Shown: one piece after another, positions 1 to 8,324 of the stretch
How positions within the stretch are numbered: position 1 is the stretch's first letter
How the letters are laid out: every line of letters starts with the position of its first letter
Assembly: GCF_003459505.1 (NCBI RefSeq)
Contig: NZ_QRWD01000015.1
Coordinates: 21,459-65,575 of the forward strand
Reading direction: 5' to 3'
From: Collinsella sp. AF20-14LB
GTDB taxonomy: Bacteria > Actinomycetota > Coriobacteriia > Coriobacteriales > Coriobacteriaceae
Length of the DNA stretch: 44,117 nt
Notes under the pieces: model-generated
Told to the model about the DNA's origin: nothing
Database searches by the model: none
Seen by the model: the letters and a program-made list of their open reading frames with translations, nothing else
Made by a program: the position numbers and the translations under genes

Positions 1-1
1 C

Positions 2-2725
2 GAGCTCGACCCCGAGTATGCGAAGATGAGCAAGCGCGAGCGCAAGCGCTATGTCAAGAAGGTGCATAAGGAGCTCGACCGCGAGCTCGCCGGCAAGCGC
101 AGCGAAATCCGCGACGCCCGCGCCGCGGCGAAGGAGGCGGAGCGCACGCAGGCGAAAAGCGCCGCGGAGGTGACCAAGAAGCTCAAGGAGCGCAGCTCCA
201 AGAGCGATAAGCTCACCGCCGAGCAGCGACGTCGCCGAGACAACGCCAAGAACGTGGTCGATGCCATCGGCTATAACCGAATGTTCGAGAACGGCATCTG
301 CGAGGTCGAGGACGGCTACTACTCCGAGACCCTTTCCTTCGACGACATCACCTACCAGAACGCCCGCGACGACGACCAGAAGACCATCCTCGCGGCGATG
401 TGCGATATCTACAACTATTTCCCCGCCGACACCACGGTGCAGTTCTCCGTCGTCAACACGCCGCTGCGCCATGACCAGATCCGAGACCGCCAGTTCTACG
501 ACCCATCGCGCCAGGCGAACGACGTCCTCAAGGAGGACGCTGAGACGATGAACGAGGTCCTCTCCGACAAGCTCGCCGAGGGTGTCTCGAACATCAAGCG
601 CTCTCGCTACATGACCATCGGTATCCACGCGAACAACCCCATCGAGGCACGAACACGCTTCTCGCGAATCAACACCGACCTGACGGGCAATTTCGAGCAG
701 ATCCGCTGCGATGTCACGCCGATGACAGGTCTCGAGCGCCTGTCCGTCCTTCAATCCCTGCTGCGCCCCGACCGCAAGTTCACGTTCGACTACGAGCGCG
801 ACCTGTCGATCTACAGTCCCGACAGCTCGAAGGACTTCATTGCGCCGATGAGCATCAACTTCAAGCCCGACGGTTCGAACATGTACTTCAAGGTTGATGA
901 CAAGTACTGCCAGGTGCTGGTCATGCGCAAGTACGACTCCCCCCTCGAGGATACGGTCGTCGCGAACCTCGTGAACATGTCGATGCCCATCGAGGTGACT
1001 TGGTATCTCCAGCCCATGGAGAAGTCCAAGGCGATCAACTTCGTCAAGACCCGCCGCGCGTGGATCGATGCCGAGACCATCGAGGAGCAGAAGAAGGCCG
1101 TGCAGCAGGGCTACGACTACTCGATCCTGCCCTCTGAGCTGCGATACTCCCGCGAGGAGACCGAGGATCTGCTGACGCAGCTCCAAGGCCAGCAGCAGCA
1201 CCTCTTCATGTTCTCCGGCCTCATCTTCACGTGGGCTGAGTCCCCCGAGAAGCTGACCGAGCAGGTACTGCAGATCCTCGACGTCGCGTCCTCCGCGGGC
1301 GTGCAGGTGGAGACCCTCGAGTACCGCCAGCGCCAGGGCCTGAACTCGATTCTGCCCCTCGGCCTCAACCATATCGAGATCTCGCGACCCTTCACCACGT
1401 CGGAGGCGTGCATCTTCGTCCCTTTCGCCACCCAGGAGCTCGAGCAGGAGGGCGGTAGCTGGTACTACCAGAACAAGCTGTCGAACAACCTCGTGTTCGG
1501 CAACCGAGCCAACCTGGCAAGTCCCGTCGGCTTCATCTCCGGCAAGACGGGATCGGGCAAGGGATTCTTCGCCAAGAACGAGATCGAGGGCACGCTGCTC
1601 TCGAAGCCCGACGACCAAGTTATCATCTTCGACCGCGCCGGCGAGTACAAGCTGCTCGTCGAGCATGCGGGAGGCACCTATGCCTCCTTCGGAGTCGGAC
1701 TCGATGCCCACCTGAACCCGCTCGGTATGGACAAGCGCCGCGAGTCCGAGGATTTCGGCACGCAGGTGGCTTTCAAGGCCGACGCCATGATCGCGCAGGC
1801 GGCCGCCGCCGCCAATGAGACCATGACGGTATTCTCCGAGGAGGAGCGCTCCATCATCCAGCGCTGCGTCGAGAACATCTTCCGCCGCTACAACATGGAG
1901 GGCGGGCGCGAGCCCATCCTCGAGGACTTCTACGAGGAGCTGAAGCGCCAGCCCGAGCCGATGGCGCAGAACATCGCCCTGCGCTATGAGCGCTTCGTCA
2001 GCGGGTACTCCAACTTCTTCAACCATGAGACCGATATCGACCTTACGGCCCGCACCGTCGGCCTGAACTTCAAGGACGTGCCGGACTCGATGCTCGTCTT
2101 TGCGCTGATCTCATTTTGCGAGACGGTGCGAAACATCATGTACAGCAACTTCGACCACGGGCGAAGGACATGGCTCTACATCGAGGAGATGGAGTCGCTG
2201 TTCAAGTACCCCTCGGTACTCAACTACTTCCGCCGATTCGCCAACGAGTGCCGTAAGTTCGGCATGTACCTGACGGGCATCACGCAGTCGACCGAATCCA
2301 TGATCCGCAACCAGGACGCCAACGCCATCGTCAAGAACTCCGACTTCATCATGCTGCTCAAGCAGTCCAAGGAGGACCGCGACTACTGGGCGGATGCCTT
2401 GGGACTGTCGCCGCTCGAGGTCGCCTGCATCGACGAGGGCGCCCCTCGCGGTTGGGGCCTTCTCGTATTCGGGTCGGCCCGCGTGCCGATCAAGGGTGAG
2501 TTCCCGACCGATAACCACCTCTATGAGCTGTTCTCCACGGACCCGAACGAGTGGGCCGAGAAGAAGGCTCGAGAGGCGCTCGATGTGGCAAAGCACGGCG
2601 GTACGGCCGAGGATGTCGCCCCGCAGGACGAGTTCCGCCGCCGCAAGCGCGTGCGCGGCCGCAAGAAGAAGCGCAACGAGCCGAAGCAGGGTTCCCAGAG
2701 TTCTGAGAGCGGCTCGGACGTGTAG
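2..2725 (+). CDS. virB4: VirB4-like conjugation ATPase (5' end probably outside window)
   Basis: Cytoplasmic ATPase expected to energise a monoderm type IV secretion channel. A Walker A motif GKTGSGKG lies at about residues 506-513 counting from the ATG at 26. A Walker B-like stretch LYIEEMESLF lies near 718-727 and is followed by a glutamine motif (GITQSTESM). This order is typical of VirB4/TrbE/CagE proteins, and about 900 residues is normal for Gram-positive VirB4. The N-terminus (about 80 residues) is a charged Lys/Arg/Glu coiled-coil and the C-terminus is a very basic RRRKR..RGRKKKR tail. The frame is open to the first bases of the window and the ATG at 26 has no Shine-Dalgarno, so the true start is probably upstream. 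The Walker B carries Glu-Glu where Asp-Glu is more usual. It precedes the hydrolase and VirB6-like genes, consistent with a transfer operon. Confidence 0.93.
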   Translation, partial: ELDPEYAKMSKRERKRYVKKVHKELDRELAGKRSEIRDARAAAKEAERTQAKSAAEVTKKLKERSSKSDKLTAEQRRRRDNAKNVVDAIGYNRMFENGICEVEDGYYSETLSFDDITYQNARDDDQKTILAAMCDIYNYFPADTTVQFSVVNTPLRHDQIRDRQFYDPSRQANDVLKEDAETMNEVLSDKLAEGVSNIKRSRYMTIGIHANNPIEARTRFSRINTDLTGNFEQIRCDVTPMTGLERLSVLQSLLRPDRKFTFDYERDLSIYSPDSSKDFIAPMSINFKPDGSNMYFKVDDKYCQVLVMRKYDSPLEDTVVANLVNMSMPIEVTWYLQPMEKSKAINFVKTRRAWIDAETIEEQKKAVQQGYDYSILPSELRYSREETEDLLTQLQGQQQHLFMFSGLIFTWAESPEKLTEQVLQILDVASSAGVQVETLEYRQRQGLNSILPLGLNHIEISRPFTTSEACIFVPFATQELEQEGGSWYYQNKLSNNLVFGNRANLASPVGFISGKTGSGKGFFAKNEIEGTLLSKPDDQVIIFDRAGEYKLLVEHAGGTYASFGVGLDAHLNPLGMDKRRESEDFGTQVAFKADAMIAQAAAAANETMTVFSEEERSIIQRCVENIFRRYNMEGGREPILEDFYEELKRQPEPMAQNIALRYERFVSGYSNFFNHETDIDLTARTVGLNFKDVPDSMLVFALISFCETVRNIMYSNFDHGRRTWLYIEEMESLFKYPSVLNYFRRFANECRKFGMYLTGITQSTESMIRNQDANAIVKNSDFIMLLKQSKEDRDYWADALGLSPLEVACIDEGAPRGWGLLVFGSARVPIKGEFPTDNHLYELFSTDPNEWAEKKAREALDVAKHGGTAEDVAPQDEFRRRKRVRGRKKKRNEPKQGSQSSESGSDV

Positions 2726-2736
2726 CCAAATATGGA

Positions 2737-2769
2737 GACGGGCAGTTGCCGCTGCGGCAACTGCCCGTC
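2737..2769 (+). terminator. 14-bp perfect hairpin containing a P-box
   Basis: GACGGGCAGTTGCC and GGCAACTGCCCGTC pair perfectly around a 5-nt loop, 12 bp after the virB4 stop. No strong T-run follows, so termination is uncertain. The centre of the hairpin is a perfect P-box. Confidence 0.5.
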
Positions 2770-2794
2770 TATTACCGATTGCCGGGTCGATACT
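2746..2794 (+). promoter_or_regulatory. P-box 1 and -10-like hexamer before the hydrolase operon
   Basis: The palindrome TTGCCGCTGCGGCAA lies at 2746-2760 and a -10-like GATACT at 2789-2794. The 13-bp core (2747-2759) ends 29 nt before the hexamer. This is the spacing seen at the other P-boxes. No good -35 is visible. Confidence 0.6.
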
Positions 2795-2833
2795 TCGAGA
2801 CCGTAACCCAAATGATTTTGGAAGGAGGACATC

Positions 2834-5830
2834 TTGCCAGACGATTCCAAATATGGAAACGCAAGTTCCTCGTCTAACCTGAAAGATGGCAGCACGGCGA
2901 GCATGTCCTCTGCGGCAGAGCGCCGGCGGCAGGCCGCGGCGGCATATGACGATGCCTTGCAACGCACAGCCGGGGCCGGCGCAGATTTCTCCCGCCATGT
3001 CGATGTGGCCGGTTCTGGATATTCCGCTAGCGCCGATGCAGCCGGAACGCCCAGCGCAGTATCGACCGTTATCCGCGATGCTGTTCCCAGCGCCTATGGC
3101 GCCGGCGTGATGGGGCCTAGCCATCAAACAGGCGGCGTGGAACAGGGTTTCGTTGCTGCGGCATCTCAGGGTCCTGCCGCCCCGACTGCCGCGCAGCCAA
3201 TCCAACAGGTCCCCAGCGCCTTTACCTCCCGCATGGAGCAGCAAGGTACTGCCACCCAGTTTGAGGGCGGTGCCGACCGTGCCGCCGCCGCGCAGCGAAA
3301 CATGATGACCTCTTTCGACGGCATCGATGCGGCCGGTATCGGCGGCTCCCGAGATTTCATCGAGGGCGCTGCCGTGTCCGTGCAGGCCGATTCACGCGAT
3401 GCCTTCTCCGGCGCGTATGATGCGGGCGCGGCGGGATTTTCCAAGTCCGCGAGCGGTGCGGGGCAGAGTCAGGCGCCTATGCAGGGAGGTCAGCAACCTT
3501 TTGGCGGTGCCTCCCCTATGGCCGCCGACACGGGCGGCGCGGAGGAAAAAACCGAAGCCGTATCGGAGGCAATCGGTTTTGGATCGCACCAGGGTTCATC
3601 CGCATCGTGGGCATCTGCCGATATGTTCACCGGCGGCAAGGCGAGCGACGTACACCTCAGCAAGAAGATTCAGGAAAACCTGGATAACTCGAGGGCCGCC
3701 TATTCGCAGGCTAAGCAGGACTTCGCTGCTGCCGAGAAGGACGCCTTGGAGACGCTCGACGCCTCGGGATGGAACTCGGGCGTCCAGGCATCCGCATTTT
3801 CCGATTCCGCATCGAGAGCCGAGGGCTTCAAGGACGGACTCGGAACGAGCGCCGACGGCATCGAGCGAGCCGGGGTGTCCGATTCCCGTGACTTCGGATT
3901 CATGACCCAGGCGGAGCGCGATGGCGCGGGTGGAACCGCCGCGCGTATCGGTAAGCCCCGCGGCGGGGACAACCATGGCGATGTGACGGGTACCGTATCC
4001 AATGTCGCCGATGCCCCCGATAGCGTCCGCGCTGCCGCGCGAAAGGTGGTCGCCGAGAAGGAGCACGTCCGGGCGGCCTCCGATGATATGGTCGCGGCCC
4101 ACAGGGAAGCCTCGGCATTTATCACCAAAGCCGAGCAACGCGCCAAGACCGCCGCGAAATTCAAATCCGCTGCGGCAAACGCCTTGGTGAATTCAGCCGT
4201 CGCATCCATCGGGGACGATTCCGTGTCCGGCACGGCCATCCGCTCCACTGCCCGCGCCACGGTCGCCGCCGGCCGTTCAATCAGGGCCAGCAGGGCCGCC
4301 GGAAAGCAAGCTGGGGCGCGGGGCTTCTTCTCCTCGTCCGCCGAGGCCGCCAAGTCGGCGGTTTTCGCGTTCGATGAGGAGGGCAGTCTCGACGGGGTCG
4401 AGAAGGCGGACGAGGCGGTACGCGCCGGACACTATGTGCGCGGCAAGGCTCAGGACTTCAAGGCAGCCCGAGCCAAAGCCAAGGGCGGCAGCAAGTCGCA
4501 GCTCATGTCGCAGGCCGAGAAGAAGGCTGCGCGGGCGGCGGAGGACGGGCAGCGTGCCGCCTTCTCTAAATCGATGCAGCGCCGCTCCATGTCGATCGCC
4601 AGGGCGAAGGCCGCGGCGGGCGAGGCCGTCGAGGCCGAGCAGAAGGCCGCGCTCATCGGCAAGCTCACCGCCGGCCTCAAGGCGGCAGCGCAGCATGCCG
4701 TCGCGGCACTCCAAGCCCTCCTGAAGTCACTTGCCGCCGCTGTCGCCGGAGCAGTCGGCTCCCTTGCGACCGCTATCGGCGGCTCGACTTTCGGGATGCT
4801 CATCCTCGCCGCCGTTCCCGTACTAATCCTTTTGCTGGCTCTATCCGGCGGCAGCGCCGATCAGGAGGTTCAGGGAATGAACGAAGTGGAATCGCAGGTC
4901 GCATCGTTCTTCAGGGAGAAGGGGCTCGATGACCTGCAAATCGCCGCCATCATGGGAAACATGTACGCCGAGAGCGGCATGAATCCGGGATCGGAGGAAG
5001 GCGGCGGCACGAACGCCAACGGCATCGGCCTTTGCCAATGGACGAACGGGCGTCATACGAACCTCGTGAACTATGCAAAGTCCATCGGGAAGTCCTGGAC
5101 GGAGGTCCAAGTCCAGCTCGATTTCTTCTGGGATCACGACAGCTGGGGATACTGGAGCCGCGCCTATACCATCAGGTCCGAACACGGCCCAGATGGCTCC
5201 GAGAACCGTTCGCTCGATCCCGTCGGGGGAACCCTGGTCTCGGGAAGCAAGCGGGCATTCTTGGCATCCACCGACCTGAAGGACGCCGTCAGGCAATTCT
5301 GCTATGGCTGGGAAGGCGCTGGAATCCCCCGCCTGAAGGTGCGCTATGAAGCCGCCGACAGGTATTACGAGCTGCTTACGAACCCATCGGACGGCGATGG
5401 AGACCATGGCAACGGAACGGGCGCCCCGCAAATTGCGGGTGCGTCGGCCCGCCAGCAGGCTGTCGTCAACATGGCCTACGCCACCCCGTCTCCCGGGCAG
5501 GGCTGGTGCGCCGCCTGGGTGACCAACGTCTTCAGCGCGGCGGGAGTGGGCTATTTCGGCGGCAACGCCTGCGATATGTGCCGGTCCTGGTGCCATAGCT
5601 CCAATAGGTCGGAGCTCAAGGTGGGCATGATCATCGCCGATGTCTCGCATCCTGGTACCGGTGCTCCCGGACTCACGTACGGACACGTCGGCATCTACAT
5701 CGGCAACAACAGGGTCAGGAGCAACGAGGGTCCCATCACGGTGAAATCGCTCGATAGCTTCATCAGGTTCTACGGCGCCGGCACCGGCTGCAAGTGGGGC
5801 TGGATCGGCGGAATCGACCTTTCGAAATAA
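2834..5830 (+). CDS. Membrane-anchored cell-wall hydrolase, phage-type lysozyme plus CHAP domain (VirB1-like)
   Basis: Bifunctional peptidoglycan hydrolase, expected to open the wall for the conjugation channel. Residues 1-630 are Ala/Gly/Ser-rich with coiled-coil stretches and should stay cytoplasmic. A strongly hydrophobic segment at about 634-672 spans the membrane. A phage-tail lysozyme-like domain follows (about 683-855; QIAAIMGNMYAESGMNP, GIGLCQWTNGR), then a CHAP or NlpC-like domain (869-998) with probable catalytic Cys892 (GWCAAW) and His951 (YGHVGIYI). The same double-hydrolase layout occurs in Tn916 Orf14-type proteins. The start is a TTG chosen because GGAAGGAGG lies 5-10 nt upstream and no ATG fits. 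The 630-residue cytosolic arm is unusually long for this family. Confidence 0.88.
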   Translation: MPDDSKYGNASSSSNLKDGSTASMSSAAERRRQAAAAYDDALQRTAGAGADFSRHVDVAGSGYSASADAAGTPSAVSTVIRDAVPSAYGAGVMGPSHQTGGVEQGFVAAASQGPAAPTAAQPIQQVPSAFTSRMEQQGTATQFEGGADRAAAAQRNMMTSFDGIDAAGIGGSRDFIEGAAVSVQADSRDAFSGAYDAGAAGFSKSASGAGQSQAPMQGGQQPFGGASPMAADTGGAEEKTEAVSEAIGFGSHQGSSASWASADMFTGGKASDVHLSKKIQENLDNSRAAYSQAKQDFAAAEKDALETLDASGWNSGVQASAFSDSASRAEGFKDGLGTSADGIERAGVSDSRDFGFMTQAERDGAGGTAARIGKPRGGDNHGDVTGTVSNVADAPDSVRAAARKVVAEKEHVRAASDDMVAAHREASAFITKAEQRAKTAAKFKSAAANALVNSAVASIGDDSVSGTAIRSTARATVAAGRSIRASRAAGKQAGARGFFSSSAEAAKSAVFAFDEEGSLDGVEKADEAVRAGHYVRGKAQDFKAARAKAKGGSKSQLMSQAEKKAARAAEDGQRAAFSKSMQRRSMSIARAKAAAGEAVEAEQKAALIGKLTAGLKAAAQHAVAALQALLKSLAAAVAGAVGSLATAIGGSTFGMLILAAVPVLILLLALSGGSADQEVQGMNEVESQVASFFREKGLDDLQIAAIMGNMYAESGMNPGSEEGGGTNANGIGLCQWTNGRHTNLVNYAKSIGKSWTEVQVQLDFFWDHDSWGYWSRAYTIRSEHGPDGSENRSLDPVGGTLVSGSKRAFLASTDLKDAVRQFCYGWEGAGIPRLKVRYEAADRYYELLTNPSDGDGDHGNGTGAPQIAGASARQQAVVNMAYATPSPGQGWCAAWVTNVFSAAGVGYFGGNACDMCRSWCHSSNRSELKVGMIIADVSHPGTGAPGLTYGHVGIYIGNNRVRSNEGPITVKSLDSFIRFYGAGTGCKWGWIGGIDLSK

Positions 5831-5854
5831 ACCTCAGACTGGGAAGGAGACAGG

Positions 5855-6748
5855 ATGGATAAATTCATGGAGTTCCTCAAGAACAACACGGCGGTCGTCG
5901 CGGTCGCGGCGGGCATCGTCTTGTTCATTGCGATGAACGGTATCACGTCTTGCGTCGCGAAGGGAAACGCGGGCGATGACGCCGGGTCTCCCGCGATCGA
6001 GCGGAAAAGCGAGAAGGAGCCTCAAAAAGGCAGCGACCCCGGCACCAAAACCGAGCTGACCGAGCGCCAGCGCGCCGCCATCAAGGACTACGACCAGGAC
6101 ACCAAGCAAATCGTCGAGCAGATCGAGAATTCGAAATGGGCGGCAAATGACGGCAGCGGTTCGATGACGATCAGGGACGGCATCATCACCGAGTCTTACG
6201 GAGAGTCCAAGGGCTCGGACAAGAAGACCAAAAAGCAAGTCCAGACCTTTGCAATCACGGCGGTGGATACCATCGCCGGCGACCAGACAGGGGCTTTAAG
6301 CTGGGTGGTCTTCTCCGTAATCGACGCGTCCGGCAACGACCACATCATGACCCTCAGCAGGGTCGATCCCGCCGCACTCACCGGCGAGGGCAACGACACC
6401 TATTTCGAGCTCAAGTGCGATATGTTCCACAATGAGAACGGCTATTCGAACAACCGTTGCGCCGAGAGCGCCAAATTCAACGGCATCGAGGGCGATAACT
6501 TCAAAAAGGCCATCGACGGCCACACCAAGGAGTTCAAGCGCTCCGTTATCGAATACCTGCTCGCAAACCATTCCACCACGACCGAGCTGACGTGGGACGG
6601 CACGGTCATCGAGAACTTCATCGAGTCCACCCGCACCCTGACGTTTGGCATCAAGAACGCCACGAACGCAGCCGAGGATTCCCTGCCGAGCATTCTCGTC
6701 ATCTACCACACCGACACCCATGAGTTCGAGGAGGTCGATGTCCAATGA
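5855..6748 (+). CDS. Membrane-anchored exported protein of unknown function in the transfer operon
   Basis: A 297-residue protein with one N-terminal hydrophobic segment (about residues 12-32) and a Cys shortly after it. A hydrophilic charged linker (to about residue 75) and a globular extracytoplasmic domain follow. I do not recognise the family. It has a strong Shine-Dalgarno (GGAAGGAGA), starts 24 bp after the hydrolase gene, and overlaps the VirB6-like gene by 4 bp (ATGA). It is therefore very probably co-transcribed with, and a partner of, the transfer channel. The Cys could be a lipobox (ITSC), but the hydrophobic stretch reads more like a signal anchor. Confidence 0.7.
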   Translation: MDKFMEFLKNNTAVVAVAAGIVLFIAMNGITSCVAKGNAGDDAGSPAIERKSEKEPQKGSDPGTKTELTERQRAAIKDYDQDTKQIVEQIENSKWAANDGSGSMTIRDGIITESYGESKGSDKKTKKQVQTFAITAVDTIAGDQTGALSWVVFSVIDASGNDHIMTLSRVDPAALTGEGNDTYFELKCDMFHNENGYSNNRCAESAKFNGIEGDNFKKAIDGHTKEFKRSVIEYLLANHSTTTELTWDGTVIENFIESTRTLTFGIKNATNAAEDSLPSILVIYHTDTHEFEEVDVQ

Positions 6749-7935
6749 TGGACGTAGCCGCCATCAGGGTCGAAGCCCTCGATTACGCCCGCAATGAAGG
6801 CGTCCTCAACAAGGCGAAACATCACCTCGTTGCGGCCGTAAAGTCTGTTGAGTGCAAGCTCGATGGCATCAAGTCCCCATCGGCCGGACGTGCGGGCGCG
6901 TCTTTCGCGCTGGCGCTCGGAATCATGCTGCTGCTCATGCTGCTGACCCAGCATTGCGCCGCGGCTTTCGGCTTGGATGATTTGGTCAACAAGGTCGGGG
7001 AAATGATCGGCTCTTGGACCGAGGCCATCGGTCAGGGCATCATGAAGTTCCTCAACGGAACCTTAGTCCAACCCATTGCCAACCTCATGCTCAAGTGCAC
7101 GTTGGGCGATATAAAGAATTGCGTCTCGGCGTCGGACTTGCTCTGCGACTTTGACCATCTCTTGGGAAATACGAGCGGAAAAATCAACCTCGCCGCCCTG
7201 GTCACCAACGTGTCCGACAGCGCCATCAAGCCAGTCGCCGCCACCCTTCTCGCCATGGGCATGCTGCTCCAGCTCCTCAAGATTGCCAAGAAGATGGACC
7301 AAGGCGGCGGCATGATGCCCTCGGTCCGCGAGGTCGTCGCACTGTTCGTCTGGTGCGCCGTCATGATGTACATGGTCCGCAACGGCGTCGGAATCGTCAA
7401 AGACCTGTACTCCATCGTCTTGGAAATCATCAAGACCGCCAGCACGTCCGCCAGCTCGCTTGGAGCCAATGCCGGTACCGACTGGTGGAGCAAGGACAAC
7501 CTTATCGTCTTCCCCGAAGACGGCAATATCATCGAAAGCCTGGTCATCCTGCTCGAAGTCGCCATTGCCTATATAGTCGCACAGTTCACCCTGATTATCT
7601 CGTACGCCATGATGATCGGTCGCGCCATCGAGATCTACCTCACCGCCATGTTCGCACCCATCCCGTTCGCCCTCATGGGCTTCGATGAGACCCGTAGCTG
7701 GGGGTGGGGATACCTTCGACAGTTCCTCTCGCTGTGTCTCGCCGGCGTCGTGATGGTCGTGGTCCTCTATATGTTCCCCTATCTGGTCGTATCGGTTGTC
7801 GGGGATATCGGAACCGGCCTGAGCGGCATCGGGAATGTCGCCCACACGCTCGTCAAAATCATCGCCTGCTGTGGCGTAGTTGCCATGACCCTTGCTAAAT
7901 CGACGCAGCTCGCCCGCGCCGCTCTCGGCGGCTGA
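6745..7935 (+). CDS. VirB6/TrbL-like polytopic membrane protein of the T4SS
   Basis: A 396-residue protein with several strong transmembrane segments: about 50-72, 165-180, 200-220, 275-300, 305-325 and 335-360. A soluble N-terminal section and a Gly-rich loop (MDQGGGMMPS) near residue 190 are also seen. This pattern matches VirB6/TrbL channel proteins of Gram-positive elements. A conserved-looking MFAPIPFALMGFDETRSWGW motif lies near residue 305, a region often recognisable in TrbL relatives. It overlaps the upstream exported-protein gene by 4 bp, implying translational coupling. There is a second in-frame ATG at 6748. Confidence 0.75.
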   Translation: MMDVAAIRVEALDYARNEGVLNKAKHHLVAAVKSVECKLDGIKSPSAGRAGASFALALGIMLLLMLLTQHCAAAFGLDDLVNKVGEMIGSWTEAIGQGIMKFLNGTLVQPIANLMLKCTLGDIKNCVSASDLLCDFDHLLGNTSGKINLAALVTNVSDSAIKPVAATLLAMGMLLQLLKIAKKMDQGGGMMPSVREVVALFVWCAVMMYMVRNGVGIVKDLYSIVLEIIKTASTSASSLGANAGTDWWSKDNLIVFPEDGNIIESLVILLEVAIAYIVAQFTLIISYAMMIGRAIEIYLTAMFAPIPFALMGFDETRSWGWGYLRQFLSLCLAGVVMVVVLYMFPYLVVSVVGDIGTGLSGIGNVAHTLVKIIACCGVVAMTLAKSTQLARAALGG

Positions 7936-7940
7936 TAGCC

Positions 7941-8324
7941 ATGGTCGCGGTCGATCCCGATACCGACCGCACGGTTGCCCTGCGCAAGGCCCGCTTCAAG
8001 GTGCGCCTGCGCAGGGCCGCCGAGGCGTGCGGTTACGAAAACCTGTATCAGCTCGGCCGCGTCTGCGGCATCAGCAAGGACTCCTTTAAGAAATACCTGT
8101 CGGGGACGCGCTTGCCGAACTACGAATGCATCCTGCGCCTGTCGCTGGCACTGGGGGTACCCTGCGACTGGCTCATGGGAAGCGATGAGGGGCCGATGCT
8201 CCGAGCCGTGCTGAAAGCGCGAGATATCGATTGCGCCTGTAAAAAGAAGAGTCCAGTTACCACCCTCCCCTCCCGTGAAAGGAGCCGCAATGATTCTCAT
8301 ACTCGCAGAGAAGCCGAGTGCTAA
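7941..8324 (+). CDS. XRE-family transcriptional regulator
   Basis: A 127-residue protein with a Cro/CI-type helix-turn-helix at about residues 33-75 (NLYQLGRVCGISKDSFKKYL, then a short loop and LRLSLALGVPCDWLMG). The C-terminal 40 residues are basic and probably disordered. It starts 5 bp after the VirB6-like gene and its 3' end overlaps the topoisomerase start by 35 bp, so it is in the same operon. It is one of four DNA-binding candidates in the window that could recognise the P- or Q-boxes. Confidence 0.75.
   Translation: MVAVDPDTDRTVALRKARFKVRLRRAAEACGYENLYQLGRVCGISKDSFKKYLSGTRLPNYECILRLSLALGVPCDWLMGSDEGPMLRAVLKARDIDCACKKKSPVTTLPSRERSRNDSHTRREAEC

Noticed and set aside
2111..3244. 377-codon minus-strand frame across the virB4/hydrolase junction
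   Set aside because: It covers two plus-strand genes, a hairpin and a P-box promoter. It has no recognisable protein pattern.
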